Positions 1 through 9,768 of a stretch of 64,000 nucleotides of DNA are shown piece after piece. This stretch comes from Pseudomonas putida W15Oct28 (GTDB taxonomy: Bacteria; Pseudomonadota; Gammaproteobacteria; Pseudomonadales; Pseudomonadaceae), in NCBI RefSeq assembly GCF_000708715.2, contig NZ_JENB01000004.1, positions 124,001-188,000 on the forward strand. Reading direction: 5' to 3'. Below the pieces are notes generated by a model. It made no database searches. It worked only from the letters and a program-made list of their open reading frames with translations, and was not told where the DNA came from. A program made the position numbers and the translations under genes. Numbering within the stretch: position 1 is the first letter of the stretch; each line of letters opens with the position of its first letter.

Positions 1-434
1 GCCACCACCACCTGGCCGCCATGGGCGTAGTCGTCCGACTCACGGTACCGACCGCGGTTGTCGGCAACGTCCACGTCGAACAGGTGCAGCTTGTCATACC
101 GTGCCGCCACCTCGCCGTGTTCGTCGATCAGCAGCGAGCAGGCATGCGCCTTGGCCTCGGGCTGGCCGACCGGAGGCAAGGGCAAAGTACCGGCGACAAT
201 CCATAACTTGAGGTCGCGGGCGGTGCGTTTCAACCATGGCAGGATCGGCCCTTCGCCCAATGCTTCGGCGCGGCCAATGGCAGCGGCGTCCTTGCGGCCC
301 ATGGCGGCGAAGTTTTCCGGCAGTACCGCCAGCCGTGCGCCGCCAGATGCGGCCTGCTCCAACAGGGCACCGGCACGCTGCAGGTTGGCCAGCACATCAT
401 CCTGGCTGACCATCTGGATTACCGCTGCCTTCAT
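1..434 (-). CDS. Carbon-nitrogen hydrolase (nitrilase superfamily), 3' part outside window
   Basis: This is the N-terminal ~144 residues of a nitrilase-superfamily amidohydrolase; the 3' part lies beyond the left edge. It starts MKAAVIQMVS. Two of the three catalytic residues are visible: Glu40 in LPENFAAMG and Lys115 in YDKLHLFDVDV. The catalytic Cys would lie outside the window. The family hydrolyses amide or nitrile C-N bonds; members beside yhdP resemble the YbeM/Nit-type enzymes that repair deaminated metabolites, but the substrate cannot be read here. The gene follows yhdP by 8 bases on the same strand, so it is probably co-transcribed with it. Confidence 0.9.
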   Translation of the reverse strand, partial: MKAAVIQMVSQDDVLANLQRAGALLEQAASGGARLAVLPENFAAMGRKDAAAIGRAEALGEGPILPWLKRTARDLKLWIVAGTLPLPPVGQPEAKAHACSLLIDEHGEVAARYDKLHLFDVDVADNRGRYRESDDYAHGGQVVV

Positions 435-442
435 GGGCACTC

Positions 443-3400
443 CTAGCGGGATTTCTCGAAAGGTTTCACAAATGTGATTCTAGGCTCTTTCCACGGCCCT
501 TCGACACGGTAGTGCACGCTGGCAAAGCGCGACACGCGGTCACCGATCAACCGGTCGACCAGGAACAGCGCGCCGCCTACGGCTGGTGCGCCGATAATCA
601 GTGCCGCCAGCGGCAGGTTGTTGGTCACCGGCAGGCTCACCTGCAGGTTGGCATCGACCCGGTCGCGCACCATGTCCAGGGTGCCCTCCAGCTCGAAGTT
701 GCTCGACGGGCCAGTGACACTGATCGGTTCGCGGGTCACATAGACACCGTCACTGGCCACCAGCAGGCCTTTGACCCGGTCATAGGCCAGACCCTTTTCG
801 AACAGGTCGGAGAAGTCCAGGCGCAGGCGCCGGCCTATGGAGTTGAAGTTGAGCAGGCCGAACACGCGCAGTGCCTGTGCACTGCCTTCGACTTCGACGA
901 ACTGGCCGGTGCGCAGCGCCGCATCCATGCTGCCAGAGAAGCGCTTCAGGCCCACCGCAGCAGGCGAACCCGGCCAACGGCCGTCCACGTCCAGGCGGAA
1001 GTCACGGCTGGTCACCGTCGGGGCGAAGCCCCAGGCCTTGAGCACATCTGCCAGGTTCTTGCCGTCCAGGCGCCCTTTGTACCAGCTGCTGGTGCTGCCC
1101 TGCTCACCCTCCCAGCCGCCACCGCCGTCGATGCGCAGCCCTTTGAAGTCGAGGTCGATATCGCTGGCGTTCACGCCACGCGCTGTCGGTCGCAATTTGA
1201 TCGCCGCGCTGCCGAACAGGTCGTCGCCGCGGTAGAGCTTGTCGATGCTCAAGTCCAGCGCCGGTACCTTGCGCGGGTCGAACGAGGCCAACGGGTCCGG
1301 GCCCTCTTCGGCCTGAGCCTGGGCGGGGTCGGCAGCAGGCAGGCGCAGGGTCTGCATTCGCACGACCATGGGCGCACCCTTGGCATCCGGCACACGGGCG
1401 TTGCCAATCACTTCCTTGCTGTCCAGGCGCAAGTCCCAGGCCGCGCCGCCACGGGCCATGCGTACCACGGCCTGGTTCAGGTCCATGCCGAAGGCTTTCA
1501 GCTGGCCAATGCTCAGGTCGACACTTTGCAGGTTCTGCCGCGCGCTGCCACCCGGGTCGTCGCCGGCCAGGCGGGCCGCCTGCTCCTGCCAGGGCGCCAG
1601 GTCCAGCGACTCCAGGCGCCCGCGCACCCGCAGGCCCTGGCCGGCGGGCACTTGCGCGTCACCCGTGCCCAGCAGCAATTCACCACGACCCTGCATCAGC
1701 TTGTCGACCGGTGCAGCGTAGGCAAAGCGTGCAAGGTCGGTGTAAGCGGCATCGAAACGTCGCTCCTGGCCTTGCAGGTTCATGCTGAAACGGCTGTCGC
1801 GGGCGTCTGCCGCTGCTTTGCCGAAGGGCGCCGGCAGGTCGATGGCCAAGCCCTTCAGGTTCGAGTTGACGCTCAGCCGGTTGTCCCGGCTACCCAGGCT
1901 GAGCTGCAACTGGTAAGGAAGGTCGCCGGACGCTGGCAAGGCCTGCTTGAACTGCAGCCAGTCGGTCAGTGCCTTGAGCGAAACCTGGCCATTGGCGTCG
2001 ATGCGCGTCTGCATCTGCCCCGGCTGGCCTTCGGCAGTAATTTGCGCCGTCACCGGCTTGCCGAACGCCTGCAGGCTGATGCCATTGCCACTCAGGCCCT
2101 TATCGAAATCGAAGCTGAAATCACCCTTCAAGCGGCTCAGCTCCAGGCTCGGAGGGGCAACTTTCAGGCGCGCATCGCGGGTGGCGAAGTCCACCTTTAC
2201 TTTCGGTCGCTCCCCGTGGGCCAGCGGGATGTCGAGCTTGACCTTGCCCTTCAACGGCCCTTCGCCCTCCCAGCCGGCGAAGATCTCGCCTGTGCCGATC
2301 GGCGCTTCCTTGAGTATTTTCAGGCCATCGCCCAGGCTGCCGTCGAAGTCGCCATCCAGGTACAGGCGGCTGTGCTGGTTACCCTCGACATGCGGGATAT
2401 CGACGCTGACATCGCTCACCTTGGTGTCGAGCAACACGCCACGCTGAGCCTTGATGCGCACACCGCTGTCCTCGATGAACACATCGCCATCTACGTGCTG
2501 CACCTGCGGCCAGCCAGGCTGGAAGTCCAGGGCCGCGTCACGCACCTTGAAAAACAGGCTGATGCTGCGGGCCTCCGGCGCGGCGCCATGGTTCAACGAG
2601 CCCTGGTACTGGAAGTAGCCTTCATCCACCGTGCCTTTGACAATGGCGCTGCGTAGCCATTCGTCGAGGGCCGGGCTGAGCACTTCGGGCAGGTACTTGG
2701 CGGTGTAGCGGCCATCGCCCTCGGTCAGGCCAACGCGCAGGTCCATGTAGTCCTCGCGGCCTTCTTCGAACAACAGGCGAATAAGGAAGTCACCGGCAAC
2801 CTTGCCCTCCTCGCCCAACACTTTGAGGTAAGGCGCGATCAGGGTGAAGCCTTCCTTGTCCAGCGTCCAGGTCAGGCGCGCGTTGGCTTTCTGGTAATGC
2901 CAGGGTTTGGCGAAGATCGGGTACAGATGCAGCATGAACGCATCGGTATCCAGGCGTAGCTCACCGTGGCCCAGGTCGCCGCTGATGCTGCCGCTGACGT
3001 TACCGGCAGCCGGGGCACTGTGGTATGCATCGAAACCGACCTTCTCCAGGTTGGCTTCGAACTGCAGGCGCTGGTCACCCTCGGCCTTGGGCCGAACCTC
3101 CAGCCGCACGTTGCGCAGCGCGCCGGTTACCTTCAGGCCGTCGACAACAGCCATGACATTGTCAGGCAGCGGTGCCAGGGCTTCGATCAGCGGGGTCAAG
3201 GGCGTAAGGTTGAGCCGGTCGGCCTGCACTTTCCAGCGTTCATCGGCAGCGCTTTCACCGGGGCGCTGCTGCAACTGCAGGTGCGACTCCCAACGGGTCT
3301 TGCCGATGTCCATGGCCAGGGAGTCGACCACCACATCAAAGCCTTGATCCCGGCGCTGGAACCAGGCGCCCAAGGCCAGGTTGTTCAGCGTTGCGGCCTT

Positions 3401-4258
3401 GCGCCCGACATAGCCGCCCTGCAGCTCAGGTGCGTTGAGCCGCACCACAGCCTGCTGCAATTGCCCTTCGCGCCAGTCGACCCAGAACTCGCCGCCCGCT
3501 CGCAGCGCGTCGGCATGCCACTGGCCCAGCAGGCGTGGGGGCAACCATCGGGCCCAGTCACTCTGCGGCAGGCTCAGGTAGGCATCTACCTGGCCATCAC
3601 GCCAGGCCTTGGCCGACGCACGGCTACGCAGGTTCAGCGCCAGGGGCTGGCCATCGGGCAGGGTCGCACTCAGGTCAAGGGCCTGGCGCGAAGCCCCCGC
3701 CTGCAGGCCGGCGCTAACATAAGTCAGGGTGAGCGGGTCACGCTGCCACGGGTGCAAGGTGACCTGGCTGTCGAACACATCAATGCGGCCCAGCTGGCGC
3801 AGGCGCTGCAGCAGTTCGGCGGGGTCAAGTGGCGCATCGTCCTTCTTCGGCAGGCCTTCAAGGTGCCAGGCACCCTGCTCGTTCTCACGCAGGATCAGTT
3901 GCAGGCCACCCAGTTGTATACGCGCCAGGCGCACTTCGCGGGCACTGAGGCTGGCCCAGACATCGGGCACCACCTTGACGTCGTCCAGGCGCAGCGCCGT
4001 TGCACCTTCACCCAGTTGCAGGTCACGTACCCGCAGCACCGGTGCCAGCCCGCTCCAGCGCCCTTCAAGGGCACCGACATGCACCGGCAGGCCCAGCGCC
4101 TGCTCAGCCTTGCGTTCCACATCGGCACGGTATTCGGCCACCAGCGGCACCAATTCACGGCCGAGGCTGACATACAGCGCCACCAATACCGCCAGCAGGG
4201 CGCAAAAGCCCAGCCCCCAGCGGGTCAAGGCGACAAGAACGCGGGTCAGACGTCCCAT
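443..4258 (-). CDS. yhdP: YhdP family AsmA-like envelope protein
   Basis: A protein of about 1271 residues with one N-terminal membrane helix (around residues 10-32) followed by a very long periplasmic region rich in beta-strand, ending in an AsmA-like/DUF3971 C-terminal domain. This is the TIGR02099/YhdP architecture. YhdP-type AsmA proteins span the periplasm and are implicated in moving phospholipids from inner to outer membrane. Two ATG codons lie 6 bases apart (4264 and 4258). The GGAGG Shine-Dalgarno is only 3 bases from the first but 9 from the second, and MGRL matches the usual N-terminus, so I use 4258. It lies downstream of rng on the same strand. Confidence 0.93.
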   Translation of the reverse strand: MGRLTRVLVALTRWGLGFCALLAVLVALYVSLGRELVPLVAEYRADVERKAEQALGLPVHVGALEGRWSGLAPVLRVRDLQLGEGATALRLDDVKVVPDVWASLSAREVRLARIQLGGLQLILRENEQGAWHLEGLPKKDDAPLDPAELLQRLRQLGRIDVFDSQVTLHPWQRDPLTLTYVSAGLQAGASRQALDLSATLPDGQPLALNLRSRASAKAWRDGQVDAYLSLPQSDWARWLPPRLLGQWHADALRAGGEFWVDWREGQLQQAVVRLNAPELQGGYVGRKAATLNNLALGAWFQRRDQGFDVVVDSLAMDIGKTRWESHLQLQQRPGESAADERWKVQADRLNLTPLTPLIEALAPLPDNVMAVVDGLKVTGALRNVRLEVRPKAEGDQRLQFEANLEKVGFDAYHSAPAAGNVSGSISGDLGHGELRLDTDAFMLHLYPIFAKPWHYQKANARLTWTLDKEGFTLIAPYLKVLGEEGKVAGDFLIRLLFEEGREDYMDLRVGLTEGDGRYTAKYLPEVLSPALDEWLRSAIVKGTVDEGYFQYQGSLNHGAAPEARSISLFFKVRDAALDFQPGWPQVQHVDGDVFIEDSGVRIKAQRGVLLDTKVSDVSVDIPHVEGNQHSRLYLDGDFDGSLGDGLKILKEAPIGTGEIFAGWEGEGPLKGKVKLDIPLAHGERPKVKVDFATRDARLKVAPPSLELSRLKGDFSFDFDKGLSGNGISLQAFGKPVTAQITAEGQPGQMQTRIDANGQVSLKALTDWLQFKQALPASGDLPYQLQLSLGSRDNRLSVNSNLKGLAIDLPAPFGKAAADARDSRFSMNLQGQERRFDAAYTDLARFAYAAPVDKLMQGRGELLLGTGDAQVPAGQGLRVRGRLESLDLAPWQEQAARLAGDDPGGSARQNLQSVDLSIGQLKAFGMDLNQAVVRMARGGAAWDLRLDSKEVIGNARVPDAKGAPMVVRMQTLRLPAADPAQAQAEEGPDPLASFDPRKVPALDLSIDKLYRGDDLFGSAAIKLRPTARGVNASDIDLDFKGLRIDGGGGWEGEQGSTSSWYKGRLDGKNLADVLKAWGFAPTVTSRDFRLDVDGRWPGSPAAVGLKRFSGSMDAALRTGQFVEVEGSAQALRVFGLLNFNSIGRRLRLDFSDLFEKGLAYDRVKGLLVASDGVYVTREPISVTGPSSNFELEGTLDMVRDRVDANLQVSLPVTNNLPLAALIIGAPAVGGALFLVDRLIGDRVSRFASVHYRVEGPWKEPRITFVKPFEKSR

Positions 4259-4346
4259 GGCCATGGCCCTCCAAGTCGTTTATCCATGATGGCCGGTAGT
4301 GGCGGTTTTGCCAGCCCGACCATCCAGTGGTGCGTTCGAGAAGACC

Positions 4347-5804
4347 TCAGAGCAGCACCACGTCGTATTGTTCCTGCGAATACATCGACTCGACCTGGAA
4401 GCGAATGGTTCGACCGATAAAGGCCTCCAGTTCTGCCACGTTGCCGGACTCTTCATCCAGCAGGCGGTCGACCACCTTCTGGTTGGCCAGTACACGGTAG
4501 CCCTCGGCCTGATAGGCACGGGCCTCGCGCAGGATCTCGCGGAAGATCTCGTAACAGATGGTCTCGGGGGTTTTCAGCTTGCCGCGGCCCTGACAGCCCA
4601 GGCACGGCTCGCACAGCACCTGCTCCAGGCTTTCACGGGTGCGCTTGCGGGTCATCTGCACCAGGCCCAGCTCGGTGATGCCGATGATGTTGGTCTTTGC
4701 GTGGTCCCGTTCCAGCTGTTTTTCCAGTGTACGTAGTACCTGGCGCTGGTGTTCTTCATCTTCCATGTCGATGAAGTCGATGATGATGATGCCGCCGATA
4801 TTGCGCAGGCGCAGTTGCCGGGCGATGGCGGTGGCAGCCTCCAGGTTGGTCTTGAAGATGGTCTCTTCCAGATTGCGATGGCCGACGAATGCACCCGTGT
4901 TCACGTCAATGGTGGTCATCGCTTCGGCCGGGTCGACCACCAGGTAGCCGCCGGACTTGAGCGGCACCTTGCGCTCCAGGGCGCGCTGGATTTCGTCTTC
5001 GACACCGTACAGGTCAAAGATCGGCCGTTCGCCCGGGTAGTGTTCGAGGCGGTCGGCGATCTCCGGCATCAGTTCGCCGACGAACTGCGTGGTCTTCTGG
5101 AAGGTTTCACGCGAGTCGATGCGGATCTTCTCGATCTTGGGGTTGACCAGGTCACGCAGGGTTCGCAGGGCGAGGCCCAGATCTTCGTAGATGACCATCG
5201 GCGCGCCGCAGGTCTTGATCTGGGCGCCAATCTGCTCCCACAGCCGGCGCAGGTAGCGGATGTCCTGCAAGATCTCTTCGGCACGTGCGCCTTCGGCGGC
5301 GGTGCGCAGAATGAAACCACCGGCATCCTTGATGTTTTCGCTTTCCATGCAGTTGCTGACCACCTGCTTGAGGCGGTCACGCTCGGCTTCGTCTTCGATC
5401 TTCAGCGAAATGCCGACATGGCTGCTGCGCGGCATGTACACCAGGTAGCGCGAAGGGATCGACAGCTGGGTGGTCAGGCGTGCGCCCTTGGTGCCGATCG
5501 GGTCCTTGGTCACCTGCACCACAAGGGCCTGGCCTTCGTGCACCAGCGCAGTGATGGTCTCGACCGCCGAGCCTTCACGCTGGGAAATTTCCGACGCATG
5601 GATGAACGCGGCACGCTCCAGGCCGATGTCGACGAAGGCCGCCTGCATGCCCGGCAGCACACGCACCACCTTGCCCTTGTAGATGTTGCCTACGATGCCA
5701 CGGCGCTGGGTGCGCTCAACGTGCACTTCCTGCAGTACCCCGTTTTCCACCACCGCCACGCGTGACTCCATCGGGGTGATGTTGATCAGGATCTCTTCAC
5801 TCAT
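4347..5804 (-). CDS. rng: Ribonuclease G
   Basis: RNase E/G family endoribonuclease of 485 residues. It matures the 5' end of 16S rRNA and takes part in mRNA decay. An S1 RNA-binding region occupies roughly residues 35-125. The catalytic metal-binding aspartates are visible as Asp300 (TTIDVNTG) and Asp343 (IIIDFIDM), corresponding to the pair known in RNase E. The zinc-link cysteines are in CEPCLGC (398-404). The short C-terminus, without the RNase E degradosome scaffold, identifies RNase G. It lies between maf and yhdP, a conserved order in gammaproteobacteria. Confidence 0.96.
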   Translation of the reverse strand: MSEEILINITPMESRVAVVENGVLQEVHVERTQRRGIVGNIYKGKVVRVLPGMQAAFVDIGLERAAFIHASEISQREGSAVETITALVHEGQALVVQVTKDPIGTKGARLTTQLSIPSRYLVYMPRSSHVGISLKIEDEAERDRLKQVVSNCMESENIKDAGGFILRTAAEGARAEEILQDIRYLRRLWEQIGAQIKTCGAPMVIYEDLGLALRTLRDLVNPKIEKIRIDSRETFQKTTQFVGELMPEIADRLEHYPGERPIFDLYGVEDEIQRALERKVPLKSGGYLVVDPAEAMTTIDVNTGAFVGHRNLEETIFKTNLEAATAIARQLRLRNIGGIIIIDFIDMEDEEHQRQVLRTLEKQLERDHAKTNIIGITELGLVQMTRKRTRESLEQVLCEPCLGCQGRGKLKTPETICYEIFREILREARAYQAEGYRVLANQKVVDRLLDEESGNVAELEAFIGRTIRFQVESMYSQEQYDVVLL

Positions 5805-5858
5805 GGCCGGCTCTCGTCAAAGGTCTTTTGTAATGATGGATGGCGTATGCCGTGCTGG

Positions 5859-6470
5859 CTACCGCGGGTTTGTTACCTCTGGCGTATGCACGGGCGATTG
5901 CCAACAGGCGATACCAAACGTGCCAAGCAACTCGGCCGTCTCACTGAGGGGCAGGCCTACCACGGCCGAATAACTGCCGGAAAGGCCGGTGACGAATACT
6001 GCGCCCAGGCCCTGGATGGCGTAACCACCCGCCTTGTCCACAGGTTCGCCGCTGGCCCAGTAGCGTTGCGCTTCATCGGCGCCGATGGCCCGGAAGCGCA
6101 CCGTGCTGGTGACGCACAGGCTTTGTGTATGCAGGCCGTCGCTGAGGGCAACCGCAGTCAATACCTGGTGCTCGCGGCCCGACAGGTCGGCCAGCATGGC
6201 CAGGGCATCTGCGCGGTTTTCCGGTTTACCCAGAATACGCCCATCGAGCACCACCGCGGTGTCGGCGCCCAGCACCACAGCCGGGCCTGCGACACTGGCC
6301 AGGCCGGCGGCAGCCTTGGCCCTGGCCAGGCGTTCGACGTAGGCCGGAGCGCTTTCGTTGGGCAGCGGAGACTCATCGATGGGTGCACTGACGACGGTGA
6401 AAGGCACACCGATCTGGGTCAGCAGTTCACGACGGCGGGGCGAGCCAGAGGCCAGGTATAGCGGTTTCAT
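5859..6470 (-). CDS. maf: Maf-like nucleotide pyrophosphatase (septum inhibitor family)
   Basis: A 203-residue Maf/Ham1-superfamily protein. The N-terminal phosphate-binding signature is [12 protein letters not shown] (residues 6-17), followed by [15 protein letters not shown], the conserved Maf block with the catalytic Asp. Family members hydrolyse (d)TTP, UTP and modified NTPs, which is thought to keep such nucleotides out of DNA and RNA; YhdE-type Maf prefers dTTP/UTP. The gene sits between mreD and rng as in Escherichia coli and pseudomonads. The subfamily (YhdE versus YceF) is inferred from location and the signature. Confidence 0.93.
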   Translation of the reverse strand: MKPLYLASGSPRRRELLTQIGVPFTVVSAPIDESPLPNESAPAYVERLARAKAAAGLASVAGPAVVLGADTAVVLDGRILGKPENRADALAMLADLSGREHQVLTAVALSDGLHTQSLCVTSTVRFRAIGADEAQRYWASGEPVDKAGGYAIQGLGAVFVTGLSGSYSAVVGLPLSETAELLGTFGIACWQSPVHTPEVTNPR

Positions 6471-6503
6471 GCAGACATCTCCCTGTCAGTTGCGACGTCG
6501 CCG

Positions 6504-6995
6504 TCAGTTGATATGCAAGCGTCGGCGCAGGTCGCGCAGGGCGAAACTGATCCATGGCCAGAGCAAGGCACTGATTACCGCCGACCAGACCAGCGCCAGG
6601 GTCGGCAGGCGGTTGCCGGTCAGAGCACTGAGCCATAGCTGGATGAGCTGGGCGATGCCGAATATGACCAGGATCACCAGGCTCTGCTGCCACATGGGGA
6701 ACATGCGCAAGCGCTGCTGCAGGGACAACACCAGGAAGGTGATGAGGGTAAGGATCAACGCGTTCTGGCCCAGCAGGGTACCGTATAACACGTCCTCGGC
6801 CAGGCCCAGCACGAACGCTGTGGTCATGCCGACCTTGCTTGGCACCGCCAGGGTCCAGAACGACACCAGCAAAGCCAGCCACATGGGCCGGAACACTTCC
6901 ATGAACTGCGGCATGGGCGAGACGCTGAGCAGCAGGCCGATGGCGAAAGTCAGCCAGATGACCCAGCCGTTGTTGCGGCGTGAAGCAGCCATCAT
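6504..6995 (-). CDS. mreD: Rod shape-determining protein MreD
   Basis: A 163-residue inner-membrane protein with about five hydrophobic segments and conserved MreD features, including the GLAEDVLYGTLLGQNAL block. It is part of the elongasome with MreB, MreC, RodA and PBP2. It starts with two adjacent ATGs; the first overlaps the mreC stop in an ATGA arrangement, which implies translational coupling to mreC. The end is 33 bases from maf. Confidence 0.95.
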   Translation of the reverse strand: MMAASRRNNGWVIWLTFAIGLLLSVSPMPQFMEVFRPMWLALLVSFWTLAVPSKVGMTTAFVLGLAEDVLYGTLLGQNALILTLITFLVLSLQQRLRMFPMWQQSLVILVIFGIAQLIQLWLSALTGNRLPTLALVWSAVISALLWPWISFALRDLRRRLHIN

Positions 6996-8056
6996 TGTCT
7001 CCGGGTATGTGCGGGTGCGGCAGGCGCTGCGGCAGGCGTGACAGGGGTCGCCGCCGGGACGGCAGGCTGGGCGGCCGGCACTGTCGGCGCTGCGGGTGTG
7101 GTTGGCGCCACAGGCGTACCGCTGGCAGGTGTGCCCTGCTCGCCCGTGCCCGCCGGCTGGCCGGGGGCCGAGGTGCCCTTGCGGTCAGCCTCTTCCTGGG
7201 CGATGGCGGCGTCGGTAGCGCGCTGCTCCGGGGTACGCCGGTCACTGAATACCAGCAGCATGTAACGGCTGCGATTGAGCGCGGCGGTAGGGATGGCGCG
7301 CACGATGGCGAACGGCTGCCCGGAATCGTGGATCACCTCGTTGACCGTGGCCACCGGGTAGCCCGCCGGGAAGCGCTGGCCCATGCCGGAGCTGACCAAC
7401 AGGTCGCCTTCCTTCACGTCGGCGGTGTCGGCCACATGGCGCAGTTCAAGGCGTTCCGGGTTGCCGGTGCCGCTGGCGATGGCACGCAGGCCGTTGCGGT
7501 TGACCTGCACCGGAATGCTATGGGTGGTATCGGTCAGCAACAGCACCCGCGAGGTGTAGGGCATCAGCTCGACGACCTGGCCCATCAGGCCGCGCGCATC
7601 GAGCACCGGCTGGCCGAGGAACACGCCGTCACGCTCGCCCTTGTTGATCAGGATGCGGTGGGTGAACGGGTTGGGGTCGACACCGATCAGCTCGGCCACT
7701 TCGACCTTTTCGTTGACCAGCGCCGAAGAGTTCAGCAATTCGCGCAGGCGCACGTTCTGCTCGGTCAGGGCCGCCAGCTTCTGCAGGCGCCCCTGCAACA
7801 GCAGGGCTTCGGTCTTGAGCTTTTCGTTTTCGGCGATCAGTTCAGTGCGGCTGCCGAACTGGCCAGCCACGCCTTGCCACGCACGTTGCGGCAGGTCGGT
7901 GATCCAGTACGACTCCATCAGCACCAGGCCCATCTGGCTGCGCACGGGTTTGAGCACGTCGAAGCGCGCGTCGACAACCATCAACGCGACCGACATCACC
8001 ACCAGAACGAGCAGGCGAACGCCCAGCGAAGGGCCCTTGGAGAAAAGCGGTTTAAT
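6992..8056 (-). CDS. mreC: Rod shape-determining protein MreC, apparent ATT start
   Basis: Periplasmic elongasome scaffold with one N-terminal membrane anchor, a coiled coil (ENEKLKTEALLLQGRLQKLA) and the beta-rich MreC domain. A Pro/Ala-rich tail of about 80 residues follows. The usual N-terminus KPLFSKGPSLGVRLLVLVV is encoded in frame, but the codon before Lys2 is ATT (8054-8056), with GAGG 8 bases upstream; the next in-frame codon set back to a TGA has no ATG, GTG or TTG. A GTG at 8002 would cut off most of the membrane helix. I therefore place the start at ATT (354 residues). See findings. Confidence 0.9.
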   Translation of the reverse strand: MKPLFSKGPSLGVRLLVLVVMSVALMVVDARFDVLKPVRSQMGLVLMESYWITDLPQRAWQGVAGQFGSRTELIAENEKLKTEALLLQGRLQKLAALTEQNVRLRELLNSSALVNEKVEVAELIGVDPNPFTHRILINKGERDGVFLGQPVLDARGLMGQVVELMPYTSRVLLLTDTTHSIPVQVNRNGLRAIASGTGNPERLELRHVADTADVKEGDLLVSSGMGQRFPAGYPVATVNEVIHDSGQPFAIVRAIPTAALNRSRYMLLVFSDRRTPEQRATDAAIAQEEADRKGTSAPGQPAGTGEQGTPASGTPVAPTTPAAPTVPAAQPAVPAATPVTPAAAPAAPAHTRRQ

Positions 8057-8061
8057 GGGCC

Positions 8062-8068
8062 GTTCCTC
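8062..8068 (-). promoter_or_regulatory. Ribosome binding site of mreC
   Basis: GAGGAAC on the minus strand, with GAGG 8 bases from the ATT at 8054-8056. No other start codon lies at a suitable distance, so this site is the main evidence that ATT is used. Confidence 0.6.
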
Positions 8069-8134
8069 GTGGACGACTCAGGAGGTCATTGGACATGGAA
8101 CAACGCACCAGCCTGGTTGCGGGTTGACGGATAC

Positions 8135-8193
8135 GGCGCCCTTGACGGGCGCCAGCCCAGCACATACAGGTAGCACTGTGCGTGCTACCTGTA
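8135..8193 (-). other. Two stable hairpins between mreB and mreC
   Basis: The 166-base gap between mreB and mreC contains a perfect 12-bp stem with 5-base loop (8165-8193) and a perfect 7-bp GC stem with 5-base loop (8135-8153). Neither is followed by a U-run in the minus direction, so they look less like Rho-independent terminators than like RNA processing, 3'-end protection or attenuation elements. They would allow mreB to be made in excess of mreCD. Confidence 0.7.
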
Positions 8194-8222
8194 AACCGGG
8201 CGCTCGTGAACAGCGAGTGGGA

Positions 8223-9465
<1,243 letters not shown>

Positions 9466-9753
9466 ATGGCGCTTGAACGCTGCGACGTGGAAAAGATCGC
9501 CCATCTGGCCCGTCTGGGGCTGAATGATGGCGAACTGCCACGCATTACCGATGCCCTGAACAGCATCCTCGGGCTGGTCGACCAGATGCAAGCGGTCGAT
9601 ACCACTGGCATCGAGCCCCTGGCCCACCCGCTGGAAGCCAGCCAGCGCCTGCGCCCCGACCAGGTCACCGAAAGCAACCAGCGCGACGCCTACCAGGCTA
9701 TCGCGCCGTCGACCGAAAGCGGTCTGTACCTGGTTCCCAAAGTCATCGAGTAA
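9466..9753 (+). CDS. gatC: Asp/Glu-tRNA amidotransferase subunit C
   Basis: A 95-residue GatC, the clamp subunit that stabilises GatA-GatB. The N-terminus [19 protein letters not shown] and the conserved C-terminal block (LRPDQVTE...) are typical. The start at 9466 is preceded by TTGGAGA; the in-frame upstream codons are not conserved in the family. It is first in the gatCAB operon; gatA follows after 15 bases. GatCAB converts Asp-tRNA(Asn) and/or Glu-tRNA(Gln) to the amidated forms. Confidence 0.96.
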
Positions 9754-9768
9754 GGGATAGAGACTGCC

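Noticed and set aside
512..2656. Long open frame opposite yhdP, and similar long frames opposite mreB, gatB, dppA, bamB, hisS and the receptor genes
   Set aside because: They have no domain or signal features, and GC-rich genes commonly leave long stop-free antisense frames. The opposite strand has clear family matches.
8002..8056. Starting mreC at the GTG at 8002
   Set aside because: It removes most of the membrane anchor and has no fitting ribosome site. ATT 8056 restores the conserved N-terminus.
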